Shown: positions 15,761 to 25,068 of the stretch, piece by piece
Layout: every line of letters starts with the position of its first letter
Numbering within the stretch: position 1 is the stretch's first letter
From: an uncultured Lachnospiraceae bacterium
GTDB taxonomy: Bacteria; Bacillota; Clostridia; Lachnospirales; Lachnospiraceae
Direction of reading: 5' to 3'
DNA length: 64,000 bases
NCBI GenBank assembly: GCA_910588845.1
Contig: CAJURU010000002.1
Coordinates: forward strand, 62,001 to 126,000
Notes under the pieces: generated by a model
The model's input: only the letters and a program-made list of their open reading frames with translations
What the model was told of the DNA's origin: nothing
Database searches by the model: none
Program-made: the position numbers and the translations under genes

Positions 15761-16971
15761 GTTGTCTCCTTTTCTGCTCCTGCCGCCTCCATAATAGCCG
15801 CGTGTGCGGTTTTCAGGCGAAGACCGAGGGCGTGTACGACATTGACGGTTACGGCGTTTCCGGCTTGTTTGTAGGCTTGAGTATCGGAATCTACGGAGAG
15901 GAACTTATCAATCTGTAGTTCAGAAAAACCTTGTAAGCGGAAACATTCCCGCGGAGTAAGACGACGGATACGCAGATTGGGTGTAACTACGCCTTGCGAA
16001 CTGCCCGTATCAAGTGTGTGGGCGATATTCTTTCCCACCCGTCCCCGGCGGGTATTTTGGTCTGCAAAACTCAGGTCTATGGAGTCCCCCGGATGGGCAG
16101 CCTTACAGCCGGATTTGGTGGCTTCTTTTATCATCAGTATGCCGTGGCGGTCTTGGGAGGTGAGGGTAAACATCGGCTCATTTTCTGACTTGATGCGCCT
16201 GCCATTCTGCCGCACTTTTTTCCGCTCCGGGTTAAGCACGGCATGAGTCCCTGTTTTTTGTGTATCTTCTTCCACGGGAGTTTCGGAAACTGCATATAGT
16301 CCTGTCCTTCCGCCAATTCCGCCGGATTTGGCAAGTAGTGTCTTTCCAACCCCAGACGGATCATATACCCGCGAATCCTGCCGCCCGTCTATGAGGCACT
16401 TAAGAGTTTCCGGGTTTGTTCCTCGGAAAGGTAGTATCTTTCCGACACATCCGGAGTTAAGATATCCGACAATGTACACCCGGCGTCTGGACTGGGGAAC
16501 GCCAAAATCTTTGCTGTTAAGCACCTGGAATTCGACACTGTACCCCAGGTCGCAAAGCGTATCGAGGATGGCCGCAAATGTCCGGCCTTGGTCATGCGAT
16601 AGCAGTCCTGGGACGTTTTCAAGGAGAAGATACGGAGGCCGTCTTTCTCGAGCCAGTCTGGCAATCTCAAAGAAGATAGTACCTCTGGCATCGTCAAATC
16701 CTTTTCTCCTGCCAGCGACAGAAAATGCCTGGCAGGGGAATCCTCCACAGAGTAAATCGAATTCTGGCATGGTTTCTGGGTTGATTTCTCTTGCGTCTTC
16801 ATAAAACACCTCGTTTTCTTTGATATTGTACGCCGCCCGGTATGCTTTTTCTGCGTATTTGTCAATCTCTGAGTGGCCGATGCAGGTAAACCCGCCGGCT
16901 CGCTCCAGCCCGGCGCGGAACCCGCCGATGCCGGAGAACATGTCAAAAAACCGGATATCCTGGTTTGTCAT
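15757..16971 (-). CDS. DNA (cytosine-5) methyltransferase
   Basis: The 404-residue protein has motif I FFDMFSGIGGFRAGLERAG (SAM binding). Motif IV is GGFPCQAFS with catalytic Cys80, motif VI is ENV at 118-120, and motif VIII is QSRRR at 160-164. Motifs IX-X, with LTPRECFRLQGF and QAGNAVTVNVV, close the protein. It has the usual size of an orphan C5 methyltransferase. The start follows AAAGGAGG. No restriction endonuclease is next to it, so it probably shields the element from host restriction or marks its DNA during transfer. A second, adenine-type methyltransferase lies upstream in the same operon. Confidence 0.93.
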   Translation of the reverse strand: MTNQDIRFFDMFSGIGGFRAGLERAGGFTCIGHSEIDKYAEKAYRAAYNIKENEVFYEDAREINPETMPEFDLLCGGFPCQAFSVAGRRKGFDDARGTIFFEIARLARERRPPYLLLENVPGLLSHDQGRTFAAILDTLCDLGYSVEFQVLNSKDFGVPQSRRRVYIVGYLNSGCVGKILPFRGTNPETLKCLIDGRQDSRVYDPSGVGKTLLAKSGGIGGRTGLYAVSETPVEEDTQKTGTHAVLNPERKKVRQNGRRIKSENEPMFTLTSQDRHGILMIKEATKSGCKAAHPGDSIDLSFADQNTRRGRVGKNIAHTLDTGSSQGVVTPNLRIRRLTPRECFRLQGFSELQIDKFLSVDSDTQAYKQAGNAVTVNVVHALGLRLKTAHAAIMEAAGAEKETT

Positions 16972-17027
16972 GGTAAACCTCCTTTAATTGATGAATGGCT
17001 GTTCATATTTCTTCAATATAAAATTAC

Positions 17028-17999
17028 TTAACAAAGCATCTCTCGGTCGCCGCCCTCCAGAATCAGATGCTCCAACTCTTCGTCAGTAATTACGGCAAAC
17101 AACTTTGCCTGTTTGTCGAAAGCCTCTCTTATGTATCGTTTAAGCCTTTCTTTCCGAGCGGTGCTCGGAACAATCCAGACTGTGAGTGGAAACATCCCGG
17201 ATTCTTCCTGTTCTAAGCCGCTGCGGTAATAGGCATGGTATTTTTGGCATTTTTCTATAATTTTGGCGGGCGATTCGGTATCAAGATCAACTTCTATAAA
17301 AAAGCGGTCTTCATATTCCGCTGTTGCGGTCGCAGCATAGAGGTCAGGCTTGAGGGATAATGACACTCCGGCATTGCTGTATGTACGCCAGCATACTGGC
17401 TCTAATTGAATATCCGTAAGCTGCAGTTCGTATTTCCAGCAGATTTCCATGAGACGGATAGCGGTTTCTGCAACTGCCAGAGTATGGGCCAAGAAGTAGG
17501 GAGAAACCTCAAAATGCCTGCGGATAGGATATGGGCGCTGTTCGTTAAGCCGCAACAACCTTTCTCCGGCATGGGTGATATGCCAGATGAGGGAGCCCGA
17601 CCCGGCGCGTACTCCGCCAATTCTCCGGGAAAGACTGTCAAGCAGTCCAAGCTCGCTTAGTTTTTTGAGGTTGCGGTTGGCTGCCCGAAGCCCGGCAGAA
17701 GAATTAGCGGCATCTGTAAATAATAACCGCTGTATCTGCCCGGTCATTAGATAGCGATATTTTTGTACCGCTACGAGCAGTTGTCGGTCGCGCTCCCCTA
17801 AACGCCTGTCAATCTCCAGCAAATGTCTCTTGGATACACGCCGGGGTGTTTGGCTGTCAGCAATAGGGGTGCCGCCTGCGACAGCGGAGTCCGTAGCGGG
17901 TACGCTAAAGGAATCTCGAACGTTAAATTGCGCAAAACCCTGTATTCCGGGTGTTTCCGCTTGTGTTTTCCTCTCCCCATTCGTCAGTCGGTTCGTCAT
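17028..17999 (-). CDS. Replication-relaxation family protein
   Basis: The 323-residue protein has KRHLLEIDRRLGERDRQLL, then a winged-helix-like stretch (YRYLMTGQIQRLLF) and NRNLKKLSELGLL. It ends with a nuclease-like or TnsA-like half containing PDLYAATATAEYEDRFFIEVDLDTES. This matches the Replic_Relax family found on Firmicutes plasmids and integrative elements. It probably binds DNA in replication or mobilisation. Its ATG overlaps the stop of the upstream ATPase as ATGA, so the two are translated together, supporting a joint role in DNA transfer. Confidence 0.75.
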   Translation of the reverse strand: MTNRLTNGERKTQAETPGIQGFAQFNVRDSFSVPATDSAVAGGTPIADSQTPRRVSKRHLLEIDRRLGERDRQLLVAVQKYRYLMTGQIQRLLFTDAANSSAGLRAANRNLKKLSELGLLDSLSRRIGGVRAGSGSLIWHITHAGERLLRLNEQRPYPIRRHFEVSPYFLAHTLAVAETAIRLMEICWKYELQLTDIQLEPVCWRTYSNAGVSLSLKPDLYAATATAEYEDRFFIEVDLDTESPAKIIEKCQKYHAYYRSGLEQEESGMFPLTVWIVPSTARKERLKRYIREAFDKQAKLFAVITDEELEHLILEGGDREMLC

Positions 18000-20221
18000 G
18001 CCTTTTTCCTCCTTCCAATGTTCACGTCACCGGGATTTTCCGCGGAAGCACTGTTGACTGTGAACAGATTGAGATAATCTTTTTCTATTTGTTCTGCCGG
18101 GATGCCGTAGGCTGTCTGGCTCATCGCTTTAAGCTCCGTTGCTTCTCTTAGAGCTGGTGGCGGCGGTAAGGTCTTGCCTTGCACCCAGCCAGTGCTGCGG
18201 CCATTGGTTTGAATGGATGCATAAATCTGGTAGCGGGGCAGCACCATAAAATCCTCAGCTGTAAGTTCCGGCGCCATTGCCGCCATATCCTTTGCATCCC
18301 GGCTGTTCAAACCGAAGACGATTTTATTACGGGCGTTGGCATCTATGCCGGAGCGGATGTTAAGCGGTAGCTGATCGCGGTACTGATGCGCTAGCGTCAA
18401 GCCAACGCCCAAGCCTCTCGCCTGCGCTAAAGCGTCAGAAATATCTCCTGGCAGACTGAGGTAATCCTGAAGCTCGTCTATGTAGATAGAAGCAATATGT
18501 CGCTTTTCTGCCGGAATACCCGCCCGCGATAGCGCCAGCGTCCAAGTCAAGCCGACAATCAGGCTTCCAATGAGGCGACTCGTCTCTCCTCCAGAGACAC
18601 CCTTATTCAACTGAACCAAAACTATCCTGCGTTTGTAAAATAAATCCGTCAGCGAGAACTTTGGTTTTGCCTGTCCTAACACATTCCGAAGCCCTGGCCT
18701 GAGTAAAAATTGCCTGATTTTATTGAGCACAGGTTCTATCTGAACCCTTCGCGCCGCATCCGTTAATGCATCGTACTGCTCCCAAAACGGTCTTAATGCG
18801 ACTTTGTCTTTAATCTGTCTGGTGATTTTATGCCGAAAACTATCATCTGTCAGTAGTGGCGGCAGCCACAGTAGAGTAGCGTTATCAACTTCTGTCAGCG
18901 TTAAGAGCGCTGCATTTAGAATATCTGCGATTCTGACGCCCCAGCTATCACTCCAAATTTCTTTGAGAACCGAGAGAATCGCATCGGCAATTAGTGATGG
19001 GTTTCCATAATCCTTGAACGCCAGCGGATTAAACCCGCAAGGGCAGGGGTCTGACGGGTCGATAATTACGACCTCGCCCACACGTTCCTCTGGAATCCGC
19101 ATTAAAATATCCGTCACCAAGTCTGCTTTAGGATCGAGAACTAACACGCTTCTTCCAGCCTTAATATCCGCCAGAATCAGATGAAGCATGGCAGTAGACT
19201 TGCCGCTACCGGTTGGGCCGATCAAATGGCAATGTTCCAAACTATCTCTCGGAGAAATGCTCAGTTTCTTCGGATTTATAGTATCCATACTGATAGCAAA
19301 ACTGCGGTCAGACTTTTTATTGGTCGGACTTCGATACCAGCTCGGCGGCAGTGTGCGTTTGGGATGTAGTCCCGGTGTTCCAGGTAATTCCTCCTCCCCA
19401 GCCGGAAGCAGCAAGAAATTAGCCAGTTCCTTTACTGATAGCATTAGAGGAAAATGCCAAGGTACATGCGCCGTGTTAAGGTCAGCGGGTTTGATATTTT
19501 CTGCTCGTATCCTTGCCCCGGCAGATTCCAAGACTCTGAATGCGCTCATAATACTGTTCAGCCGGATGAATGCTCCATCACCAGCTATTCCGATGTGGAT
19601 TGCTGCCTGGAACGTGTGCTGCTCCGCTTTTTCCCGGACATTTTTCCGGCTCTCTGCCGAAGCTTTCTGGACATCGCCTAGCAGAATCTGCAGCCATGTC
19701 GCATTCGGATCGAACAGATTGGCTGGCACCGGGGAAGGAGCGTAGCCCCTCCCCAGCACAATCTGTACCACAGCCTCCGTGCCACCTGTCTCTTCCGTGA
19801 GTGCCGCCAGCCCCGCCCGGATCACAGCTCCAGTGATATCGGTCTTGAGCGAGAGCGTAGGATGGCTAATTCTAAGCTGCCGGGCAGTGGTAACTGGTGT
19901 GCGTTCGCTCTCATCCATAGCATGGAACTGGATATCGCCATGAGCTTTTATCGCTTCTTCCACGTTCCTGATATACCTCCCGGCTGCTCCGAGCAAGTAA
20001 TTTACCTGTCCGTTTTTACTCCGCACCTCCCAGACTACTGCACCTCGTGGCGATGTGGCGGCAAGATGTGCCAGCATTTCCCAAATGGTCTCAATTTTGT
20101 AAGGTCGAGTCCAGAGGACTTTCCTCCAGTTAATATCTTCGATTTGGTGTTTACCCAAGATTGCCCACTCCTTTCGGTATTTTTTATACTTCCTCCTACC
20201 ATTCTCCCAAATCTTTATCAT
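17996..20221 (-). CDS. VirD4/TraG-like coupling ATPase (type IV secretion DNA transfer family)
   Basis: The 741-residue protein has Walker A GPTGSGKSTAML near residues 340-350 and a hexameric ATPase core with VLVLDPKADLV. A Walker B-like ASIYIDELQDYLSLPGDIS is followed by QARGLGVGLTLAHQYRDQL. It resembles the DUF87/TraM-recognition ATPases that push DNA through conjugation channels. No clear transmembrane helix is seen, but a 66-residue membrane protein is encoded just upstream and overlaps by 26 nt, so the membrane anchor may be separate. The ATG at 20221 sits seven bases after GGAGG. No VirB4 or relaxase gene is visible here, so the element may borrow a conjugation apparatus. Confidence 0.85.
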   Translation of the reverse strand: MIKIWENGRRKYKKYRKEWAILGKHQIEDINWRKVLWTRPYKIETIWEMLAHLAATSPRGAVVWEVRSKNGQVNYLLGAAGRYIRNVEEAIKAHGDIQFHAMDESERTPVTTARQLRISHPTLSLKTDITGAVIRAGLAALTEETGGTEAVVQIVLGRGYAPSPVPANLFDPNATWLQILLGDVQKASAESRKNVREKAEQHTFQAAIHIGIAGDGAFIRLNSIMSAFRVLESAGARIRAENIKPADLNTAHVPWHFPLMLSVKELANFLLLPAGEEELPGTPGLHPKRTLPPSWYRSPTNKKSDRSFAISMDTINPKKLSISPRDSLEHCHLIGPTGSGKSTAMLHLILADIKAGRSVLVLDPKADLVTDILMRIPEERVGEVVIIDPSDPCPCGFNPLAFKDYGNPSLIADAILSVLKEIWSDSWGVRIADILNAALLTLTEVDNATLLWLPPLLTDDSFRHKITRQIKDKVALRPFWEQYDALTDAARRVQIEPVLNKIRQFLLRPGLRNVLGQAKPKFSLTDLFYKRRIVLVQLNKGVSGGETSRLIGSLIVGLTWTLALSRAGIPAEKRHIASIYIDELQDYLSLPGDISDALAQARGLGVGLTLAHQYRDQLPLNIRSGIDANARNKIVFGLNSRDAKDMAAMAPELTAEDFMVLPRYQIYASIQTNGRSTGWVQGKTLPPPPALREATELKAMSQTAYGIPAEQIEKDYLNLFTVNSASAENPGDVNIGRRKKA

Positions 20222-20396
20222 GCTTGTGCCTCCAGATACGGAAACCGATTATGGCGATAGCGACGATGATTGCAATGGCGAGCAGCACTGGCCAGATTTC
20301 CAGAATCCATCCGACTGCGGTTTTGATGAGGAAAGCCGCGAGCGCCAGCATGAAGGCAGTTTCCAAAATCTGGGTGATTAGGTTCTTTGGATACAC
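20196..20396 (-). CDS. Small two-helix membrane protein
   Basis: This 66-residue protein has two hydrophobic segments, at about residues 9-27 and 32-53, and ends with charged RIWRHKHDKDLGEW. The start is GTG at 20396, 11 bases after AAGGAGG. An overlapping frame starting at 20401 looks less protein-like. It lies directly before the coupling ATPase and overlaps it. It may anchor the ATPase at the membrane; that is inference from position. Confidence 0.65.
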   Translation of the reverse strand: MYPKNLITQILETAFMLALAAFLIKTAVGWILEIWPVLLAIAIIVAIAIIGFRIWRHKHDKDLGEW

Positions 20397-20402
20397 TTAG
20401 CA

Positions 20403-21020
20403 TTACGCCTCCTTTCCAAGTGCTTTGGCACTGTATTTTGGCACAGGGTAGTCTCCCGGCATGATAATGTCTGACCCGCCTGGCGCTTCGTAGCCCCAGC
20501 AATCAAAATCAGGTTCCCGATGTCGAGCAAATAATTCTAGGTATGGTCCATATGACATACGTCTAATAAGAGGATATTGCTCCTCTGGCTTCTGGCTATG
20601 TCGTTGCTGAGGGCAGAATATCCAGTTGGGCTGACCGTGGAATTTGACCGGTGCTTTGCCACGTGTCGCGAACAGACACGTTTCCGAGGCATTCCGAAAG
20701 TAGTTTCCTAGTAATAATCTGGGCTTTATCCAATAAAGCGGGCTGCGGAATGTAAAGCCCCAAGCCTTAATGACATCCAAACCCTCCTGTAACAGAGCAT
20801 TGGGAATCCAAAGGTAAAGGTGACTGTTCTCTTCCGCCAAATCTGGTACTGGCATTGCCATAATGCGATCTAGCGGCATGAGCTCGTAGTGGCTCTCTGC
20901 GGAACGGTTGCTGTTCCTGCCGCGCTGCGATGGAACTCCCCATGGCGGATCGGCCAAAATTGTCCGATATTTCTTTGAAGAGTGATTTTTGATTTCTGAA
21001 TAGGGGATAACTGTTTCCAT
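20403..21020 (-). CDS. MT-A70 family adenine N6 methyltransferase
   Basis: The 205-residue protein has TILADPPWGVPSQRG, the DPPW catalytic motif near residues 24-27. LYLWIPNALLQEGLDVIKAW and PYLELFARHREPDFDCWGYE follow, a standard MT-A70 core. It would methylate adenine in DNA (or RNA) with SAM. No target-recognition domain or endonuclease is adjacent. Together with the C5 methyltransferase it gives the element two modification activities. The start follows AAAGGAAATTTA. Confidence 0.9.
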   Translation of the reverse strand: METVIPYSEIKNHSSKKYRTILADPPWGVPSQRGRNSNRSAESHYELMPLDRIMAMPVPDLAEENSHLYLWIPNALLQEGLDVIKAWGFTFRSPLYWIKPRLLLGNYFRNASETCLFATRGKAPVKFHGQPNWIFCPQQRHSQKPEEQYPLIRRMSYGPYLELFARHREPDFDCWGYEAPGGSDIIMPGDYPVPKYSAKALGKEA

Positions 21021-21203
21021 TAAATTTCCTTTCTTTTGCTTGGTGTGGCTTTGACGGTATTTAAGCGCAAAACCACACCGAATAATAATTGTTATGCCTA
21101 AAACTTTTGCAGCGATGCGACACTATCTAACAGAGGTAAAGTGTCAATTAAGGTGTAGCAAATAACGCTGTTGTAATATTGTCAAGAATATGTTGACAAC
21201 GGC

Positions 21204-21449
21204 TCAATCCTCCTCATACCCATCATCGTATTCCTCTGCCTGCGAACGGCAAGCCTCCCGAAGTAAATCCTCCTGCGCTTTAAGTCTCGCCGCATCCAGT
21301 TCCAGTTGTTTACGCATCAATTTCTCAAAATCGTCGCTTTCTTCTACTCGTTTCTTAAGTTCACAGTAGTCAAAAAACCATTCAGATATGGCTACGCATA
21401 CAATACTGCCTAATACAATTACAATGATGATGTCAATGATTTCCAACAT
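21204..21449 (-). CDS. Small membrane protein with coiled-coil tail
   Basis: This 81-residue protein has one transmembrane helix (residues 4-24) and then a highly charged helical tail with KKRVEESDDFEKLMRKQLE, ending in acidic EEYDDGYEED. The topology suggests a membrane-anchored cytoplasmic coiled coil. I recognise no family. It lies near the start of the leftward gene train with a GGTGGTG-type ribosome binding site. Confidence 0.6.
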   Translation of the reverse strand: MLEIIDIIIVIVLGSIVCVAISEWFFDYCELKKRVEESDDFEKLMRKQLELDAARLKAQEDLLREACRSQAEEYDDGYEED

Positions 21450-21455
21450 GCCCCA

Positions 21456-21761
21456 TCACCACCTTTCTATTGTCTTTGCGGCATTATCAGCATAAGCTGC
21501 GAGAATTTTGTGGTAATACGGTTTTCCGAGCGGAGCAACGTGCGACAGCCGGTCAACCGACATGGCCAGGCTGGCCGTATCGTTGATGGCTGAGTTAGCC
21601 AAAATTGCTCTACATCTGTTTTCGCTGGCTGTGAGCAGTGCATTCTCCTGCAGCAGCTTCAATGAGCGCGGGGCGAACATCATATTGCGTTTGGTGGGGA
21701 TGGTATCGACCACATCTCCGCTCAAGGCTTCAACAACTGATTCTACATTTGGACACTTCAT
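21456..21761 (-). CDS. Hypothetical protein, first gene of the leftward train
   Basis: This 101-residue protein starts MKCPNVESVVEALSGDVVDT at 21761, right after AAGGAGGAACCTATT. It has a central LLQENALLTASENRCRAILA and is probably helical and soluble. I recognise no family. It is six bases from the 81-residue membrane protein gene, suggesting one operon. The 207 bp upstream hold a likely promoter region but no clear box I would stake a claim on. Confidence 0.55.
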   Translation of the reverse strand: MKCPNVESVVEALSGDVVDTIPTKRNMMFAPRSLKLLQENALLTASENRCRAILANSAINDTASLAMSVDRLSHVAPLGKPYYHKILAAYADNAAKTIERW

Positions 21762-21968
21762 AATAGGTTCCTCCTTGTGATATATTTTTGTAAAGAGAAC
21801 TGTTATTTTCTCCTTACATTTGGAAGTCAGCAAAGGGACGCGGGAATTAACTTTTGGATAGAAATTTTTTAGAAAAGTTTTTGAAAGACATAAGTGCAAT
21901 AGAAAAATAGAATTGCAGGCATCAAAAAAGGACGCTGCAAGAACGTCCTTTTAATAAAAATATTTATA

Positions 21969-23804
21969 TTATTCAGTGAAACTATCAGTACCCCAATTAT
22001 ATGGGTCGCTAATTACAAAACTTCCATTTTCGATTAGAAAACCAAATATACACTTACACTTTCCATTCCCTGTAGAACGACTAAAAAGTAGCACCGGTGA
22101 CGTCCGTTTTTCCGAACACCGTATTGCTCGTACATCCATAATACCACTGTCAGGGTCAAGATCCCAATAATCAGTCACCTTAAAGTTTTGTATTTCGGGA
22201 GAGAAGGCATAATCTAATAGCTCACAAATATCACCTACATATTCTTTGTATTCATCAGTCGTGTATACTACATGCGATTTAGTAAGCCATTTTTTCATAC
22301 ACCTTTTTTCTATGTCTTCTTGCTCATTCATCGCGAGATCTGTAGCATCAACAAATTTCTGAAAGCCCGGAATAAAATCGGCAAAATAGTCGGAGTCTCC
22401 TTGAGAAAAAGCTACAAGCATCCCTTGGGCTACCATGTCTCCGAATATTGGGTTTTCAAATATTCTGTTTATAACAAGATCTTTCATCTCATAAGCGTCA
22501 TACTCGCCGGAGTCGTTATAAACGGCTATTGAAGAAAACGCTTCATTTGCTAATTTTTCCATGTCATCTCCATTAACCGCATGGGATGGATCGCCCAGAA
22601 CTCTTAAATCTGGCTCTGAGTCCTCGGTTGATGCTGGCTGCTTTGAGGGAAAAAATGGAACAGTTGCAATGCCTCCTATACATAGACAAATTACTAAAAC
22701 GATAATCGCTAAACGTTTTTTGCTATGTCTGTCCGGTTCGGTTTTCTCGCTGTTAATCTCGTCATCGCTGTCTCCGTCATCATTATCAACCTCGTCGTCG
22801 CCGTTATCCTCCTCATTATCGTAAACATCGTTGTTACTAATATCGCCATCTACAATGCTTAGCGGAGCGATAGATCTTGATTCGGCAATGAATGCCTCTG
22901 ATTCTTGACTATGAGTTAATTCAACAGATTCTTCGGCGCACTGCTCGTCTTTTTGTTTATCACTATCGTCAAATTCTTCTGTTTCCTTTCCTAAAACAGC
23001 GTTTTTGCTTGGGATACTTATATTTGAATCAGGGGATGTAGATATTGAAGCTATCGTATTACCGTCGCAGCTCTTGTCTGTTTCTTGGTCCTTTTGTTCT
23101 CCAGACTCACTAAGCTCTGCTATCACCGCATCATCACTGGGGCCATCCTCCGCAGGAGACTGAACTGGGCTTGAGTCTTCGTCCTGTTCTACAGGAAGTG
23201 GAAAGTTCTCCCTTGTATAACACGGCTTTGGTATTACTAATTGCCGCTTGGTTTCTTTATTGGGCAGCTTAATTTTTTCGATGAATTTTTCCGAGCCCTT
23301 TTCAAAGCATTCTTTGCAGTTTTTATTTTTAGATAAATAGTCGGCTAGGTTTTCACGGCACCTTCCATCTGTGGTAGAAAGAACAGCTTTTGCTTTAACG
23401 TATCTCTCCTCCACCGTTGAAAGATTATGGCGAATTTCTTGCTCATAGGATATCTCTATATATTCGCTATAGGCAAGATACTCTTTTTGGCGAAGAGGCG
23501 CTGAATAGTGGATGTCGTCGTCTTTGACATGATAATAACCATCCATTAACCCCATAGTTAACAGATAAGAGTCTCTTTTCTTAGCATCTTCCTTGCTAAT
23601 TTCATCCGGTTCGTTCTCGCTATCAAAAACACAATATATAATAGCTTGAATCAACAGCGCCTCAAGTGATATAGCATCTAACTCACTATCCAGTCCTAAC
23701 AATTTCCGTGCTTCTGGCAGCAACTCTTCAAATGGGTTTAAGTGTTTGTTTTTTGGTTCTCGCAATTGAGACAACAGATCTTCGATAGTTAATATTTTAT
23801 CCAA
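21969..23804 (-). CDS. Single-pass membrane protein with long acidic linker
   Basis: The protein is about 611 residues. Residues 1-200 are a soluble, helical region with several cysteines. About 215-360 is a low-complexity linker very rich in Asp, Glu and Ser, with runs such as YDNEEDNGDDEVDNDDGDSD. One transmembrane helix (LAIIVLVICLCIGGIATVPF) follows, and then an outer domain of roughly 200 residues. The likely start is TTG at 23804, after AAGGGGTGG; an ATG at 23825 is possible. I recognise no family. The design, a cytoplasmic domain, spacer, helix and exposed domain, suggests surface sensing or binding. It is separated from the mobilisation genes by about 200 bp. Confidence 0.65.
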   Translation of the reverse strand: MDKILTIEDLLSQLREPKNKHLNPFEELLPEARKLLGLDSELDAISLEALLIQAIIYCVFDSENEPDEISKEDAKKRDSYLLTMGLMDGYYHVKDDDIHYSAPLRQKEYLAYSEYIEISYEQEIRHNLSTVEERYVKAKAVLSTTDGRCRENLADYLSKNKNCKECFEKGSEKFIEKIKLPNKETKRQLVIPKPCYTRENFPLPVEQDEDSSPVQSPAEDGPSDDAVIAELSESGEQKDQETDKSCDGNTIASISTSPDSNISIPSKNAVLGKETEEFDDSDKQKDEQCAEESVELTHSQESEAFIAESRSIAPLSIVDGDISNNDVYDNEEDNGDDEVDNDDGDSDDEINSEKTEPDRHSKKRLAIIVLVICLCIGGIATVPFFPSKQPASTEDSEPDLRVLGDPSHAVNGDDMEKLANEAFSSIAVYNDSGEYDAYEMKDLVINRIFENPIFGDMVAQGMLVAFSQGDSDYFADFIPGFQKFVDATDLAMNEQEDIEKRCMKKWLTKSHVVYTTDEYKEYVGDICELLDYAFSPEIQNFKVTDYWDLDPDSGIMDVRAIRCSEKRTSPVLLFSRSTGNGKCKCIFGFLIENGSFVISDPYNWGTDSFTE

Positions 23805-23909
23805 AAGAATCCACCCCTTTCTCATTTTCCATCTTAATTATACGGTAAACTATAGCAGATCGCAATAAAAAAGCCACGACCAGAGTCGCAGCTTTTATTT
23901 TTCTGGTTT

Positions 23910-24515
23910 TTAATACTCTGTAATGTGGCAGACATGTCCGGGGATGCAATTGCTTCCGTACTCGTTTTCAGAAAACCTCATTTTCCGTACTTTCCGTTTT
24001 CCCAAAAACTCAATGATCTCAGTCTTAATCCCGTCTTTCCTATTATGAGTTATTTTACCAACATAGTGTCGTGGAGGCAATCCATCCGCATAGTCCACCT
24101 CAAGCTCTACCTCAAGACAATCACGCTCCACAAAGAAAAACGATACACCTGATGCGAAAATATAGCTATATTTGTCTTCCGAACGAGCTAACGCCTCCGT
24201 TGGATGCTCATTGGCATAAAAAGCCGAAAATCCTCCACTTGCGGTAAACTGTACTCCGACCAACCGCCAACCGGGCAGCTCGCCACGTACCATACGCAGG
24301 GTATCCTCACGGGATATCTCAATTTCATCATCGCCAACTGCATCTAAACATAGTTCCTCAAAACTTTTTCCTCCAGTGCTTAAGAATCTCATTTTGATGG
24401 GTGGATTGATAAATGATTCCGGAACTGTGGTTGTTAGATACTCCGTATCTGCATTCGTGATATTTACGGAGCAGTCTGCGTCAGTCAAGTAACGGTCGTA
24501 CATGATTCTTGCCAT
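23910..24515 (-). CDS. Hypothetical protein, beta-rich
   Basis: This 201-residue protein starts MARIMYDRYLTDADCSVNIT at 24515, nine bases after AGGAGGG. An in-frame upstream extension to 24638 lacks a site. It contains YSYIFASGVSFFFVERDCLE and a C-terminal KITHNRKDGIKTEIIEFLGK, a beta-rich soluble protein with no signal peptide. I recognise no family. It is transcribed leftward, divergent from the small genes at 24.9 kb. Confidence 0.55.
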   Translation of the reverse strand: MARIMYDRYLTDADCSVNITNADTEYLTTTVPESFINPPIKMRFLSTGGKSFEELCLDAVGDDEIEISREDTLRMVRGELPGWRLVGVQFTASGGFSAFYANEHPTEALARSEDKYSYIFASGVSFFFVERDCLEVELEVDYADGLPPRHYVGKITHNRKDGIKTEIIEFLGKRKVRKMRFSENEYGSNCIPGHVCHITEY

Positions 24516-24638
24516 ATGTCTATACCCTCCTATTATGTGATAGTTGATTATTGCGCCATTACCCGTCCTTTCAAAAAGCACAGGCAAATTCCGCAATAAT
24601 CCAAGGGCATAAACAGAGTATTTAAGGTTAATGTACAT

Positions 24639-24662
24639 ATAAGTTAGTATATGCTAACTTAT
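24639..24662. promoter_or_regulatory. Palindromic operator candidate
   Basis: ATAAGTTAG and its exact complement CTAACTTAT are separated by 6 bp. They lie in the 382-bp gap between the divergent genes starting at 24515 and 24898. A second repeat, AATTGACA/TGTCAATT, occupies 24794-24801 and 24813-24820. Both look like binding sites for dimeric repressors. No other gene is seen in the gap. Confidence 0.45.
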
Positions 24663-24897
24663 TGCAATCAGTATAGCACACATGTTCTTTTTTGTCAATA
24701 TGGCTTACGTTTTTGCTAGCCTATAATACTCCTGCTTAGGGCTTTATAACGTCATTTTACATGAAAATCTCTCATGACGAGCAATTGACGGTGAATTGAC
24801 AGTCAGTATGCCTGTCAATTACAGAAATGCTGTTGTGAGTGATATATTCTACTTACAAGTAACAAATCAACCATAAAAACGAATGGAGGTAATCATC

Positions 24898-25068
24898 ATG
24901 AAACATTCAACAGCAACAGAACTTCGCAATGCCATGGGTAAACTGGTCGCTAAGTGGTATCCAGAGAAAGGGGTGATAGAGATTGTAGTTAAAGGATGCC
25001 GCTATGAGATTGCCGTGCCTCCGGGTACGCCAATCAAGTGTCAGTCCAGCATACCGCTTACTAAGTAG
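24898..25068 (+). CDS. Small hypothetical protein
   Basis: This 56-residue protein starts MKHSTATELRNAMGKLVAKW nine bases after GGAGG. It ends with a beta-like EIVVKGCRYEIAVPPGTPIK. I recognise no family. It precedes the sigma-like gene on the same strand by 170 bp. Between them an inverted repeat around a GACGGCAG...CTGCCGTC pair (about 25129-25174) may act as a terminator or leader hairpin. Confidence 0.5.
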   Translation: MKHSTATELRNAMGKLVAKWYPEKGVIEIVVKGCRYEIAVPPGTPIKCQSSIPLTK

